Source: Orobanche coerulescens (taxonomy: Eukaryota; Streptophyta; Magnoliopsida; Lamiales; Orobanchaceae). From it: a stretch of 64,000 bases of DNA. Positions 22,683 through 33,599 of this stretch are shown here, one piece after another (the stretch's first letter is position 1; each line of letters starts with the position of its first letter). The notes under the pieces were generated by a model. The model made no database searches and was not told where the DNA came from. It saw only the letters and a list, made by a program, of their open reading frames with translations. Both the position numbers and the translations under genes were made by a program. Location: assembly GCA_033398695.1 (NCBI GenBank), contig CM065815.1, positions 141,033,001 to 141,097,000 on the forward strand. The letters are read 5' to 3'.

Positions 22683-22696
22683 TTTTCCTAGTAGTG
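22683..22696 (-). repeat. Terminal inverted repeat of the CACTA element (only end present)
   Basis: Minus strand CACTACTAGGAAAA. The expected 3-bp target copy would be TAG at 22697-22699; no partner can be checked because the other end is deleted. Confidence 0.85.
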
Positions 22697-23086
22697 TAGC
22701 CATTTGAATGCTAACCCCTTAAACGGGTGAAATGCGTTTCATGCATTTCAGGTATGCTTGGTTCGTGGGCGCAGTCATAGGGTCGTCATGGGAGATGATG
22801 GGCCGAGATACTAATCTAGAGTTATGGAGTTTAGTTGTGGTTGCATCATTATATTGTTCTCAGTCTTCTGCGTGTATTGTTTTTTATTTTGGACCCCTTT
22901 GTGGGCACGAGTTGTGGGATTGTATTTTGATTATTTAAGTTGTGTGAACTTATTCGTCCATATCTTTATTCTGTTTGACCCCGGTCGGTCAAATATTTGG
23001 TCGCCTAGTTGTGTTCAGTCTGGTGGATCCTTGAGTGTAGGGTCCACAACGTGTAATATTTCCAGTTGAATTCTGGGGGTGTTACA
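22697..23086 (+). repeat. Tail of a gypsy 3' LTR (assigned to Gypsy-1)
   Basis: It resembles the end of the Tekay2 LTR: CTAACCCCTTAAACGGG, a GTAGGGTCCACAACGTG block and a final GGGGGTGTTACA. Plus orientation, same as Gypsy-1. Downstream at 23087 copia sequence begins abruptly. Confidence 0.65.
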
Positions 23087-23450
23087 TTTATCTCGCGCAA
23101 TAGCATCATTATTATCGCAGTAAAGACTTATATAACCTAAAAGATCCATATATTCTCCTCGAAAGCATTCGATGCTGCTAGGTACTCAGCTTGAGTTATA
23201 GAATCTATGAGCGTGCTTTACTTGGAACATTTTCCAACTCACAGCACCTCCATTTAAACAAAAACACAAAATCATCTGCGATCTCTGAGTCGAAGGACTG
23301 TTAGTCGTACTTAGGTGAATGTCATGTGACATTGGCAGGAGTCTTCTCTTGGAGTCCTGCATCTTGAATCACTTTAATATTTTGTTAATGTAGGTACTCT
23401 GACTCGGACCAATCATTATCTGAGATTTAAGTTCTTCTTACAGTCAGTAC
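23087..23450 (-). pseudogene. Ty1/copia fragment: end of RT and part of RNase H (copia-B)
   Basis: Minus strand reads GPSQSTYINKIL (copia GLSQxxYI block) near 23400, LNGGAVSWK near 23250, ITQAEYLAASNAFEE (RNase H TxAEYxAA) near 23190, and LYCDNNDAIA (catalytic region) near 23115. It is cut at 23086 by the Gypsy-1 LTR. About 60 residues between the first and second block are missing, and frames shift. It is probably the 3' half of the copia element whose 5' half is at 48690-49077. Confidence 0.7.
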
Positions 23451-23489
23451 AGAAGACACTATCTCACTTTGATCCAGTTCAACGTATGC

Positions 23490-23805
23490 AAATACGTTAA
23501 TGCATGCTAATAGTCAAGACCAACTAATCTCAAGCATATATTACAACCTTTCACATAATTTGTCTAATAATTATATAGGCTGTGAACTATTATATTATTT
23601 TATAAAGCACCGGTAATGTGATTTTCCGTGTGACACCACCACACCACATTATCTACAATATAAAATAATTAGACATTTCATTTGCATAACTATAAATAAA
23701 TATGCAAAATATGTGATTACATGTAATTAATATTCCCATAGGTAATTATAGGGAAATAAGGTAATTACAAGCATAAGCTATGTTTTGCAGTATACTACCC
23801 TAACA
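23490..23805 (-). repeat. Probable copia 3' LTR (partial)
   Basis: On the minus strand it starts TGTTAGGGTAGTATACTGC directly after AAGTGGGAGAT, a classic copia polypurine tract (23806-23816). Its left limit is unclear. It does not resemble the LTR candidate at 29160-29804, so the two are not a simple pair. Confidence 0.5.
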
Positions 23806-23875
23806 ATCTCCCACTTATACTCAAAGCATGCTTTTAAGTATACTACTCTATTTCATAGTCTCTCATGTCTCCCAC

Positions 23876-25430
23876 TTATACTAAAAGCAATGCTGCCATA
23901 CACCGTAATCCCATTCCTTCCACATACCTTTCAAAAACTTTTGAGGGTAGGCCTTTCGTGAAAGAATCGGCAAGATTATCTTCTGATTCAATCCTGACTG
24001 CAACTACGTATCCTTCCTTTATGAAGTGTCGTATGATGTGGTACTTGCGGTTGATATGTTTACTTGTTTTGTGGGCTCGTGGTTCCCTTGAATTTGCGAC
24101 TGCACCGATATTATCACAATAAAGTGTAATACCCTTTGGCAAATTGGGAATCGTATCTAAGTCATGCAGGAAGTACTTGAGTCATACCGCCTCTTTGGCT
24201 GCCTCAGAGGCTGCCACATACTCGGCTTCCATGGTAGAGTCCGAGATGCATTTCTACTTCACACTCCTCCAACTAATGGATACACCTCCCAGAGCACATA
24301 ACCCGAAGTAGACTTGGACTTTTCTTTGTCTGATGAAAAATCTAAGTCAGTATAACACACTGGACATAGGTCAGTTGATTGATATACTAGCATATACTCC
24401 CTAATCCTTCTCAGGTACTTATCTATGTGCTTGACAGCAATCCAGTGTCCTGGTCCTGGGTTCGACTGATATCTAGCAACCATGCCTACGGCATGATAGA
24501 TATCTCGTCTAGTATAAACCCTAGCATACATGAGGCTTCCCACAGCTGACATATTAGGGATCAGCTTCATGTAATCTATTTCATTTTGTGTCTTAGGACA
24601 CATATCCTTAGATAGTTGAATTCCATGTCTGTAAAGTAAAAAAACCTTTCTTGGAATTCTCCATGCTAAACCGCTCTAGCATTGTATCGATAAAGGATGC
24701 CTGAAATAAGCACAACATTATTTTCTTCCAATCATGAAAGATCATAATCCCAAGGATTACCCTGCTTCTCCCAAATCCTTCATGTTGAACTGCTCAGATA
24801 GCCATACTCGTATGTCCGATAATTCCTTTACGTTGTTTCCAGTCAGAAGGATATCATCTACATACAGTACAAGAAACACCAATACGTTTCCATCGCATTT
24901 CTTATACATGCAAATCGCACTCGGACGTTAGACAAATCCATATGACTACATAACCTCGTCAAATCGAGTGTTCCAAGATCTAGATGCTTGCTTAAGTTCA
25001 TAAATAGATCTCTTAAGCTTGCACACTAAGTGTTCTTCTCCTTCAGCAATGAATCCCTCTGGTTGGTGCATGTAGATTTTCTTGTCTAGACTTCCATTCA
25101 AGAATGCAGTCTTGACATCCATTTGCCAAATATCCAGATCCAAATGTGCAGCTATAGCTAAAAGAATCTGTATTGACTTAAGCTTGGCTACATGTGAAAA
25201 GGTTGCATCGTAATGTATATCCTCTTTCTGAGTGAAATTTTTCGCCACAAGCCACGCTTTGAAGGTATCAACCTTTCTATCAACTCCTTTCTTTCGCTTC
25301 TAGACCCACTTACTCCCAATGGATTGTACCCCATCAGGTAGTTCTACTATCTCCCACACTCGATTGGAATCCGTAGATCCCATTTTTGATTCCATTGCTA
25401 CTTGCCAGGAGTTGCCTCCTTATAAGTCCA
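23876..25430 (-). pseudogene. pol: Copia-A Pol, C-terminal half: RT and RNase H
   Basis: RT: AKNFTQKEDIHYDATFSHVA and QMDVKTAFLNGSL lie at about 25248-25070, then LKQASRSWNTRFD near 24965. The catalytic YVDD block near 24865 and the DLGE region are broken by frame changes. RNase H: SAVGSLMYARVYTRRDI near 24530, then the block with DFSSDKEKSKSTSGYV near 24315, TEAEY-type sequence near 24220 (frame-shifted), and LYCDNIGAVANSREP through KYHIIRHF to DNLADSFTKGLP (24120-23945). Order and spacing are those of plant Ty1/copia elements. Confidence 0.85.
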
Positions 25431-26990
25431 GTGATCCGATTCATCTTAGCCTGGGATTGAGTTCAAAGATTGTCCCACGCCTATGAATCATTCCGGTTGA
25501 TGAACAATCTTCCCAATACGATGAGGTAAATCCCGAGTTGGTGTAAAAGTCTCAAAATCGACACTTGGTGCATTGTTAGTTGGCGCTTATACGATTGATA
25601 TAGATGGAGTCTCGCCCCCCAACTCTTTCAGAACTATTTCGCTCATGGGCTTGTGACTAACCATATAATCCTCTTCCAGGAATCTGGCATTGGTGCTAAC
25701 AATGACCTTCTGATCCTGGGGACTATAAAACAAGCCACCCTTCATTTCTTTAGGGTATCCTACAAATACTCGTACTTCTGTACGAGATGCCAACTTATCT
25801 GCTTTCTTATTCAACACATGTGCTGGAGTACCCCAAATCTGAACATGTCATAGACTGGGCTTCTGCCCACCCTACAGTTTTGTAAGTGTTTTTGGAACTA
25901 ATTTCGAAGGCACTAGGTTTAGAATGTACGCCGCTGTTTCCAAGGTGTATCCCCAAAATGAAATCGGTAAATCTGAATAACTCATCATTGACCTAACCAT
26001 TTCTTAAAGAGTTCTGTTTTTTCTTTCAGTGACACCATTTTGTTGTGGAGTTCCCGACGCAGTGAGCTGAAATCCCTTCATTTGCCATGAAATCCAAAAA
26101 CTCTCTACTAAGGTATTCGCCACCACGATTAGATCGTAGTGACTTGATACTCTTTCCATAAAACTTCTCCGTTCAGCCTTGAAATCCCGAAGCTTTTCAA
26201 AGGATTCAGACTTATGTGCATCAAATAGATGTATCTATATCTCGAATAATCATCTATAAACTTGATAAAGTATTCGAAACCACCCCTAACCTAGATATTC
26301 ATTGGACTACATACATCTGTATGAACTAATTCTAACATGTTCTGGGCATGGTTTTCCTTGGTTTTAAAAACCCTTTTGGTCATCTTACCTTCCATATAGG
26401 ATTCATAAATTGGAAATAACTCAACTTGGAGGCCGTCCAATGTGCCATAATGTACCTATCTTTGAATTCTTCTAAGGTTTACATGACTTAACCGTAGATG
26501 CCATAGATACGTTTGGTTTATGCTTGAATGTTCTTTTATCTTTTTAGGTTACAAAGAATTAAGTGATTTATGTTTATATATGGGATTTTGTGCAGTATTA
26601 ATAGCACAGTCCATCAGTATAGATACCTTTGCAAATATATTCACCATTTCTTCTAATAATAGCATCACCATTAGAAGAAACTGAATAACCATCACAACTC
26701 AATTTAGAAACCGAAAGTAAATTCATTCTAAAATCTGGTACTAATAATATATTATTGACTAAATCTTCAAGTGCACGACTCTCACTGCAACAGCCATAAG
26801 CCTGGAATAATCACCCCAGTTGATGGTGATATTGCCTGCACTAAGCTGCTTGGTTACCTGAAAACCATGTGAGTCAGACCAAACATGATCAGTGGTGCCT
26901 GAATCAACTATCCACGGTGTGGAAGAACAACTTGTTAAATATGTTTTGACTACTAGTGCACGAGACATACCTTTCTTAAGAGCAGGGCAG
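25431..26990 (-). pseudogene. pol: Copia-A Pol, N-terminal half: protease and integrase
   Basis: Protease: PWIVDSGTTDHVWSD (DSGT active site) at about 26925-26880. The integrase core is split among frames. SLRSNRGGEYLSREFLDFMA at about 26140-26080 matches the copia SDRGGEY block, but the catalytic Asp is Asn here. The integrase C-terminal part reads HVLNKKADKLASRTEVRVFV and GYPKEMKGGLFYSPQ at about 25820-25710. Several stops and frame changes. Confidence 0.8.
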
Positions 26991-27757
26991 TCCGCTTTGA
27001 AATATCCTTTCTGACCGCACTTGTAATTCTTTCCCTTTAGCTTTTTGTTCGCCTCAGGATGAGGAACTTTGGTCTTTACCTTGAGAGTTACCACTTGCTT
27101 CTGGCCCACTTGTTTCTTCTTCTTCCCCCACTTGGGTTTAGAAGTCGAAACACCAGTAGCTGCAAGAACTTAATACCCCTGTCTAAAAAGTCCTTCCGCA
27201 GCTTCAAGCTCTGTCAGCAATTCTGCCAAGGTATACTCACATCGATTCATATTTTAGTATAGGCGGAACTGCTCAAAGCTCCTAGTTAAGCTGCCTAGGA
27301 TGATATCAACCTGCATTTCCACATCCTGAGATATCAAGTTCGTTTAGATGAGAAATTATCTTTAGAACATGATCCCTTACCGGGGTTCCTTCAGGCATTT
27401 GAGTCGTCATCAATACCCTCATAGCATTTTGCTTAGCCATCCGGTTCCGATAATCAAACATCTCGCCAAGATTTTTTATCATTTCCGCGGCCGTGCCCAT
27501 ACTTAATTACTGATGCTGCAATACATTTGCTAAAGAAGCCAAGATGTAACAGCGAGCCATCTCATCAGGTTTCTTCCATTTGCGTATTCTTTCACCTCAT
27601 CAGGTGTCGAATCCACATCTGGTTCTAATGGGCATTCCTCAGTTATAACAAACTTGTGTTCCTCGGCAGTCAGGACAATATTACGTTTCCAATCAGCAAA
27701 GTTGGAACCATCTAGTTTATTTTCTTTGAGAATTACAGCAAGTGGATTAAAAGACAT
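26991..27757 (-). pseudogene. gag: Copia-A Gag
   Basis: Starts MSFNPLAVILKENKLDGSNF at 27757 and continues ADWKRNIVLTAEEHKFVI, a very common start of plant copia Gag. The middle part MGTAAEMIKNLGEMFDYRNR to HLNELDISG is at 27500-27320. A degenerate zinc knuckle KCGQKGYFKADCPALKKG (first Cys of CX2C replaced) is at about 27020-26965. Frame breaks lie near 27525 and 27300. Confidence 0.85.
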
Positions 27758-29145
27758 ATGGGATAAAATTAAAAATATCCATCACATAATGCATAGCAAA
27801 ATATATTGAAAAACATCAAAACACAATATATATATATATATATATGGTAGCAACCAACACCTCGAAAAACCAGCATATGCAAGCCGATCGTGTGGACGTT
27901 TCCATACACATTTTTCAAGTAGAGTTTTACGTGTTTAGTTTTACTATCTAGTCAATTTACGTTATGACAAGTAAAATTAATAGTTGGTTCCTCTTGGCCA
28001 TGTATTAATTAACATAGATTCTGATGGGGAGCTTATTAATTAATACGCCTAAGTGAACACCATAATTTAACAACCTTGAAATATTATGTTTTAAATAATA
28101 GTCCTATAGATGGAGAGATCATATCATAAAAAATATTATTTACCTTTTGTTATCATTTGAAATTTAAAACTAGTGAACTTATAATTAACACATCCGATAT
28201 GGAGGAAGACCCTAATGTCAACGCGCATGCTAATTACTTCACAATTTAAATTAATTATGAAAGCCAATTTGATTTTATTTTTTTAAAAAAATAAATCAAT
28301 TTAATCACTTAGTTATTTTAGCCTTAAGGTTTCTAATTTTCTCGTCCTAACATGCAAGAAACATATCACGCATACATTCATACAAGCCATACATCAAAAT
28401 AGTAAAAATCAAAATAAACGCATAGATAATTAAATTATCCAATTATCATGGTCTTCTTCCTTGAATTGAACCCGAGAAAATTTTCGACTCGATATCTCCC
28501 ATTGGATCAAGCATCTCGTCACTCCTCCGTCGGGCTGTGGATTTCAAAAATTAAAATTTTTACTTTTATGCAAAATTAATTACATAAAAAGATTTCAATT
28601 TTAATATCCCGGCTCTACAACGGACGCAACGAACGGTGGTGAAATGGACCATACTCAAAACTGGACGACCCGACCCGAACCGACGAACCATTCCGGAACA
28701 GGCTGCCACGCGGCCCTCGGCCGAGCCCGACATCGCTCGGCGGTATGTCTTTGCTTAGCGGCGCAGCGTTCTTTATTAGGCCGGCTGCATCCGATCAGTC
28801 AGAGTCCTGCTCTACTTCTTCGCGATTCTGTATTCTCCGAATTTGATTACAATTTTACACAAAATAAAATACATAGAATTTACAGCAAAATTGTACGAAA
28901 AAATAAGATCCTAGATCTACCCGCGAATTTTCTCACGGGAAAAACCGTTACATGCCTCAAAATCGGGCCAAACCAACAATTGCATAAAAATAATAAAATT
29001 AACCATTCACATAACCATGATAATAAGATCATATTCCCATCAAGAATACATCTAGCAAAATATTCCAACTTCAAATTACATGAATATTTAAATTGCTATC
29101 AATTAATCACCAAACTTAATTAAAATAGCAAAAGCCTGAAATATA
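27758..29145 (-). other. Long leader of the copia element, non-coding
   Basis: AT-rich, with a (TA)n tract at about 27827-27845 and one GC-rich patch at about 28650-28800. No gene recognised on either strand. It separates gag from the primer site. Confidence 0.5.
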
Positions 29146-29157
29146 GCTCCGATACCA
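29146..29157 (-). other. Copia primer-binding site (initiator tRNA-Met)
   Basis: Minus strand TGGTATCGGAGC, complementary to the 3' end of plant initiator tRNA-Met, two bases from the LTR edge at 29160. Confidence 0.85.
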
Positions 29158-29159
29158 AT

Positions 29160-29804
29160 TGTCGGAAATAAAATGCAGCATAAACGAAGTTGGAGAAAAT
29201 TTGATAAAAGTGTTTTACGCATCCACGAGCACAAAACCTATTTAGGCATGCTAATTAATTAGTTACTAAGATTAATAAGCAATTTAAATATAATATATTA
29301 TTTAATAAATAAACTTGTTGGTAATTCAATATTCTAATCTAGATCGAAGATCATAGGATATTTACCTTTTGAAGTGTAGTGATTGCTTTCTTGATCTCTT
29401 TCTCAAAATCTTCTAGAGTATGATCCCGCCTTAATCCGGACGTTGTGTGGGAAACGAGCTACCGAATCTCTTGCTTGGACTTCAAGAGGGGAATCGACCG
29501 AAACTACTAGTTCTCACAACTTTCGATTCTCTTTTCTTAAATTAATTCCGATTTGTAGCAAGAATAAAAGTGTTATCTTAATTTTGGAATAAAAAACGCA
29601 AGTCAAGATCCACAATTGAACACTAAGAAAAAAATCAAAGCCCTTGTGCTATTGTGAGTGTTACGGCCGAACCCCCCTTAATGTCTTATTTATAGGCTCT
29701 CGACTATTCTAGGGATCTTAAAGAGGATTAGGGTTAAGACTTCTAGTGCAACCTAACTTTCCATATTAAGCCCTTCCTAATATGGTTGAGTTCACTAATA
29801 TCAA
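29160..29804 (-). repeat. Probable copia 5' LTR
   Basis: Runs from TGTCGGAAATAA to ACTAATATCA, with TG...CA ends on the plus strand. A minus-strand TATA box is at 29685-29694. Sequence after it (ATTAGGTAGA) appears to be copia-B coding, since with 39110-39120 and 48690 onward it reads WNLIDLP-like. A matching LTR on the left side was not found. Confidence 0.6.
29685..29694 (-). promoter_or_regulatory. TATA box in copia LTR
   Basis: Minus-strand TATAAATAAG in the presumed promoter LTR, upstream of a single TTACGGCC-like word. Confidence 0.45.
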
Positions 29805-29808
29805 TTAG

Positions 29809-29813
29809 GTAGA
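29809..29813. repeat. Target site duplication of Tekay1, left copy (gtaga)
   Basis: GTAGA precedes the LTR start at 29814 and recurs at 39110-39114. Confidence 0.9.
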
Positions 29814-32048
29814 TGTAACACCCCCAAAATATCCCGAGGTATTACAGTGCCGTGAATCCCACGTGGGACCCACAAGGCTAATTAAAAAAATAGGCATTTT
29901 AAGAAAATCGTGATAAAACCTCAAATTCAAGGGTTACATGATGTGAAACGAAGGATTTAAGGAAAAAATGTAATTCGAAGAATTATTACACAACAAATGT
30001 TTTTCCAAAGAAAACAATTTATTCCAATTTAAGCAACGGTTAAAGATAATCCCAACACCGCTCAAGTCTGACCGGACCCCTCGGGAATGTCCTGCACATG
30101 ATGAACAATTTTACCTGGTATGACGAGTCATACCAGGTAACCAGAGTCAGAGAATGCATATCAAATAACAACTACTAACAACAGTATACGACATTTTTAC
30201 AATCACCGTACCTAGTAATCACAAGGAATATTTCACCACTTAACCGACGTGTCTCTCTCTTTATCACATAAACCCCCAAGGTCGCAACCAAGGGTCACGG
30301 AAGTATCCACACGGGAATACCCCGGAACATAGGTGCCCAATTCGGGTCTTACCCCCTAACACATTTCCACGCGGGTACCATACAGGTTTTATCCCCAACA
30401 CATCGGCCCATTTATACATCTTTAGAGAAAGACAACGTCGGCTTTTATCAAAATGGCACGTACACACATACGGTATAACATTGATATTAGAAATTCACGA
30501 GCAAGATTTCACTTGCCTGTGATCCGATAGTAGGTGCTTTATGATAACGAAGTCCCCACGCCCGCTCGAGCTTAACCTAGCCACGAAACATCCGATTAAC
30601 ACCTCGTACGGACCATAATGAATAAAACTAGTCTCCCTTTCCTAACCGGATTCCTAGTGTAGTTTTAATTGTCGGTATGAGTATCGTTTCCAAGTTTTCA
30701 AGTGTCGTGTACCATTATCTCGTTCAATCTTATAGTTAACATTAGGTATATCGATCTATTCAAGAAGATAATCCTACCATTCTTCGGTTGTCAATGAATT
30801 ATTATGGCGAAATCGAATCCTATGCTTTCTATTATAATTCTATATTCCGAATACTACAATCGACGGATTTTATTGCACAATAACTCCGGTGGTTTAACAA
30901 CACATATTGATTATACTATCGAATTACTTCCTTAGTTTTGCTAAGTGTCAAAAATCAAAGGTGAGGGTAGCTACGAACAATGGAACATACGGTGACGGAT
31001 TACTATGAATTTCCCCACAATTGATTCGTCAAATTTTACATTCCTAGTGATGATTTGAAGTGAAATTTCATTTGTATGAAACTAAACATATAAGAAACGG
31101 AATTTACGGTTACCACAATTTCATCCGACAAGATTGTCTATGAAGTTTAGCAAAATCTACCCCATACCCGCAATATAACAAGTATAACTAAGAAAACATC
31201 GAAGATATAACTCCAGGGATTGGTGGCTTACCTTTGGAAGAAGAAGAATAGTGAAGATAGTTGACGGATTCACAAGAACTACGAGGAGAATGAGAAGTGA
31301 CTTGAACGACTTGGATAATCTTCACCGAAGCTCAAGAATCTACCTCCTCAATGTTAATTCAAGTGTTTAAGGCTTAAGAACCGGGTATAGGGCTAGGAAT
31401 TTCTCCAAGGGTAGTAGTGACTTGGTGTTGGGACGTGCAAATGAAGAAGGGAGTTATCATTTTATAAAACTGGATTTAGATAACGTACGTTAACGATAAG
31501 AGTGTTACGACGTAAGGTGTATTACGACGTGCGTAAAGGCGATGACAACGCACGTAAGGAACTAATCGCCCGAAATGTGCCCAAGTGTTACGACGTTAAT
31601 TCTTGGGCATTACGACGTAACAAGCTGACTCGTTTGTCATCTAGCCCGCCGAAAGTAGCCCTGTCCGTGTCAAAGGAAGATTCTAGTCGGAGACCGACCT
31701 ACCCGTTACGCACGTAATGTGGCCGCCTTAACGTACGTAACCATTGAAATTTAGCGACGTTAGGCATGGGTTATAGCGACGTTAGGCGAAATTTTAGCCT
31801 CAAACACATTCTAACCATCTCGGGTGACCATCCCTTCCGCTCGTCAACAATTATCGGGGAACAAGACGTTGGCCACCGTCATATTCGCACCGACGATCGT
31901 CTCATGGCATCAAGGTGTGTCACCCTCGTTTCGTTCACATTGTACAATTATATAGCACTCAATGGAATACATAAATAGAAATGACGTCATATTACCAAAC
32001 ATTCATACAATACAAAGTAATCAAGCATGGAATACCGGAGGTATTACA
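29814..32048 (-). repeat. Tekay1 left LTR (3' LTR)
   Basis: Matches 36874-39109. Differences are mostly length changes in GC homopolymers (for example around 30310-30385) and one-base losses within CGTACG words (31480-31790). Confidence 0.95.
31478..31795. repeat. Cluster of TTACGTACGTAA-type palindromes in Tekay1 LTR
   Basis: About ten copies of a (T)TACGTACGTAA-like word, many reduced to ACGACG. The partner cluster is at about 38530-38850 in the other LTR, where different copies are intact. Confidence 0.75.
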
Positions 32049-32061
32049 TATCACCCCTCTT
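32049..32061 (-). other. Polypurine tract of Tekay1
   Basis: Minus strand AAGAGGGGTGATA immediately before the 3' LTR, just after the chromodomain stop. Confidence 0.7.
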
Positions 32062-32082
32062 AAAATAGTTTCGTCACGAAAC

Positions 32083-33599
32083 TTAAGAAAATAACTCGGG
32101 ATGACTCTCCTTCATGCTCGACTCGGTTTCCCAAGTCGCCTCTTCCGTGCCGTGGTGCGACCACTGAATCTTCACGAGGGGTATGGCTTTATTTATTAAC
32201 ATCTTCACACGCCGATCCAGAATGGCGATCGGTATCTCCCTAAAGGTAGCGTCATCGGAAATTTCCACTTCTTCGAAATTGAGCTTGTGGCTCGGGTCAT
32301 AGACATACTTCCTTAATCGGGAGACGTGAAAACATTATGCACTCCATCCAGTGCGGCGGTAGAGCTAATCGATACGCGAGTTTTCCTACCCGGTCCAATA
32401 TCTCAAACGGACCTATAAATCTCGGGCTTAACTTGCCCTTCGGCCGAAACGCCGAATGCCTCGCATAGGTGATACTTTGACCCAAACATGATCCCCGACC
32501 GTAAATTCTAGCCGTTGCTTCGGCATAAGATTTTTGCCGGCTCAGGCGGCCAAAGCATGTGTTTCCGAACTATAGAGATCTTCTTAATGGACTCTGGATA
32601 AGATCCAACTCGGAATCGCGGTGTCGGAGGCATCATCCCAAAGATAATGGTGACTTGCATCTTCGCCCATACAGGGACTCAAACGGTGCCATACCTATGC
32701 TTGCATGCCAGCTGTTGTTGTACGAGAACTCCACTAACCCCAAATGTCTAGCCCAATCCTTTCCCCAATCGAGCACGCACGCCCTCAACATATCTTCCAA
32801 GGTTTGAATCGTCCGCTCGGTCTGTCCATCTGTCTGAGGATGATAAGCCGTGCTAAAGTGTATCTGTGTCCCCATAGCTTTATGGACGGCTTTCCAAAAA
32901 CGAGACACATATCTGGTGTCCCTATCCGAAATGATGGATGAGGGAACACCATGTAGCCTTACGATTTCTCTGATGAAAATGACAGCCAGCTGCTCTGTCC
33001 CGGTTGTTTCTTGAATAGGAATGAAATGTGCTGACTTTGTCAATCGATCAACAATGACCCAAATCGTATCCTTTCCTCCACCGCCGTGGGTAGCTTAGTG
33101 ACAAAGTCCATTGATATGCTCTCCCATTTCCACTCCGGGATGGGTAGGGGTTGCATAATTCCGGGTCTCATGGTGTTCGATCTTCACTTGTTGGCATGTC
33201 ATACATCGGGCGACGAACCTAGCAACCTCCCACTTCATGTTTTTCCACCAAAAACTCTGTCTTAGATCCTTGTACATCTTGCTTGCTCCGGGGTGAATAG
33301 AATAAGGGGTGGAGTGCGCCTCCTTCAATATAGTTTGCTTCAGTCCGTCATTTGATGGAATACATATTCTGTTCTTGAACCTCACCAGGTCACCCTGAAT
33401 CTTATAGTCGGAAACATCCCCTCTCTCGATTCTTTCACCAATCGCACGTAATTCAGGATCTTCCATCTGTGCTAGACGTATCTCGTCTAGTAAGGACGAA
33501 AGTATATTGATTGAGCATAATCGTCCTTGCCTACGTTGTATCCATACTTCGGTGTTGCTTCTCCTGATCTCTTGCTGCAGTTTGGGCTGAACTGTTATG
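32083..33599 (-). pseudogene. pol: Tekay1 integrase and chromodomain
   Basis: Integrase inserts the DNA copy. The zinc-binding part ([19 protein letters not shown] ... CMTCQQ) is at about 33330-33190. The catalytic core holds SIISDRDTRYVSRFW near 32935 and the DGQTERT motif with the catalytic Glu near 32825; the first Asp lies across a frame break near 33070. The C-terminal [20 protein letters not shown] is at about 32420-32360. After another frame change comes a chromodomain (PIAILDRRVKMLINKAIPLV, then WSHHGTEEATWE, 32240-32120), which in chromoviruses steers insertion to silent chromatin. Confidence 0.88.

Larger units (their letters stand above)
10392..22696 (-). mobile_element. CACTA (En/Spm-type) DNA transposon, one end missing
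   Basis: Its right terminus reads, on the minus strand, CACTACTAGGAAAA (22696-22683), a typical CACTA end, with subterminal repeats just inside (22398-22672). Genes run on the minus strand: TNP2 transposase (21045-17880), a TNPA-like gene (16059-13880) and a Ulp1-type protease region (13163-10530). The opposite terminus should lie near 10392, but no CACTA end or subterminal repeats are found there, so the 3' end is deleted, apparently together with part of Gypsy-1. It also carries a captured dioxygenase exon (13330-13564). All genes have lesions. Confidence 0.88.
1..23086 (+). mobile_element. Gypsy-1: broken Tekay/Del-type Ty3/gypsy retrotransposon
   Basis: The pieces of one plus-strand element are scattered over this span: leader (1-445), start of gag (446-491), rest of gag and pol (7005-10391) and the last part of the 3' LTR (22697-23086, ending in tgttaca). 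Tat1 (492-7004) splits gag. A CACTA transposon (10392-22696) replaces the end of pol, all of integrase and the start of the 3' LTR. The 5' LTR lies outside the window. Gag and RT sequence are of the plant Tekay/Del type, but the chromodomain that would confirm this is among the lost parts. Assigning the LTR tail to this same element rests on orientation and position. Confidence 0.75.

Noticed and set aside
28644..29123. 159-residue plus-strand frame
   Set aside because: No family features. It lies antisense in the copia leader and covers a GC-rich patch followed by AT-rich sequence; probably chance.
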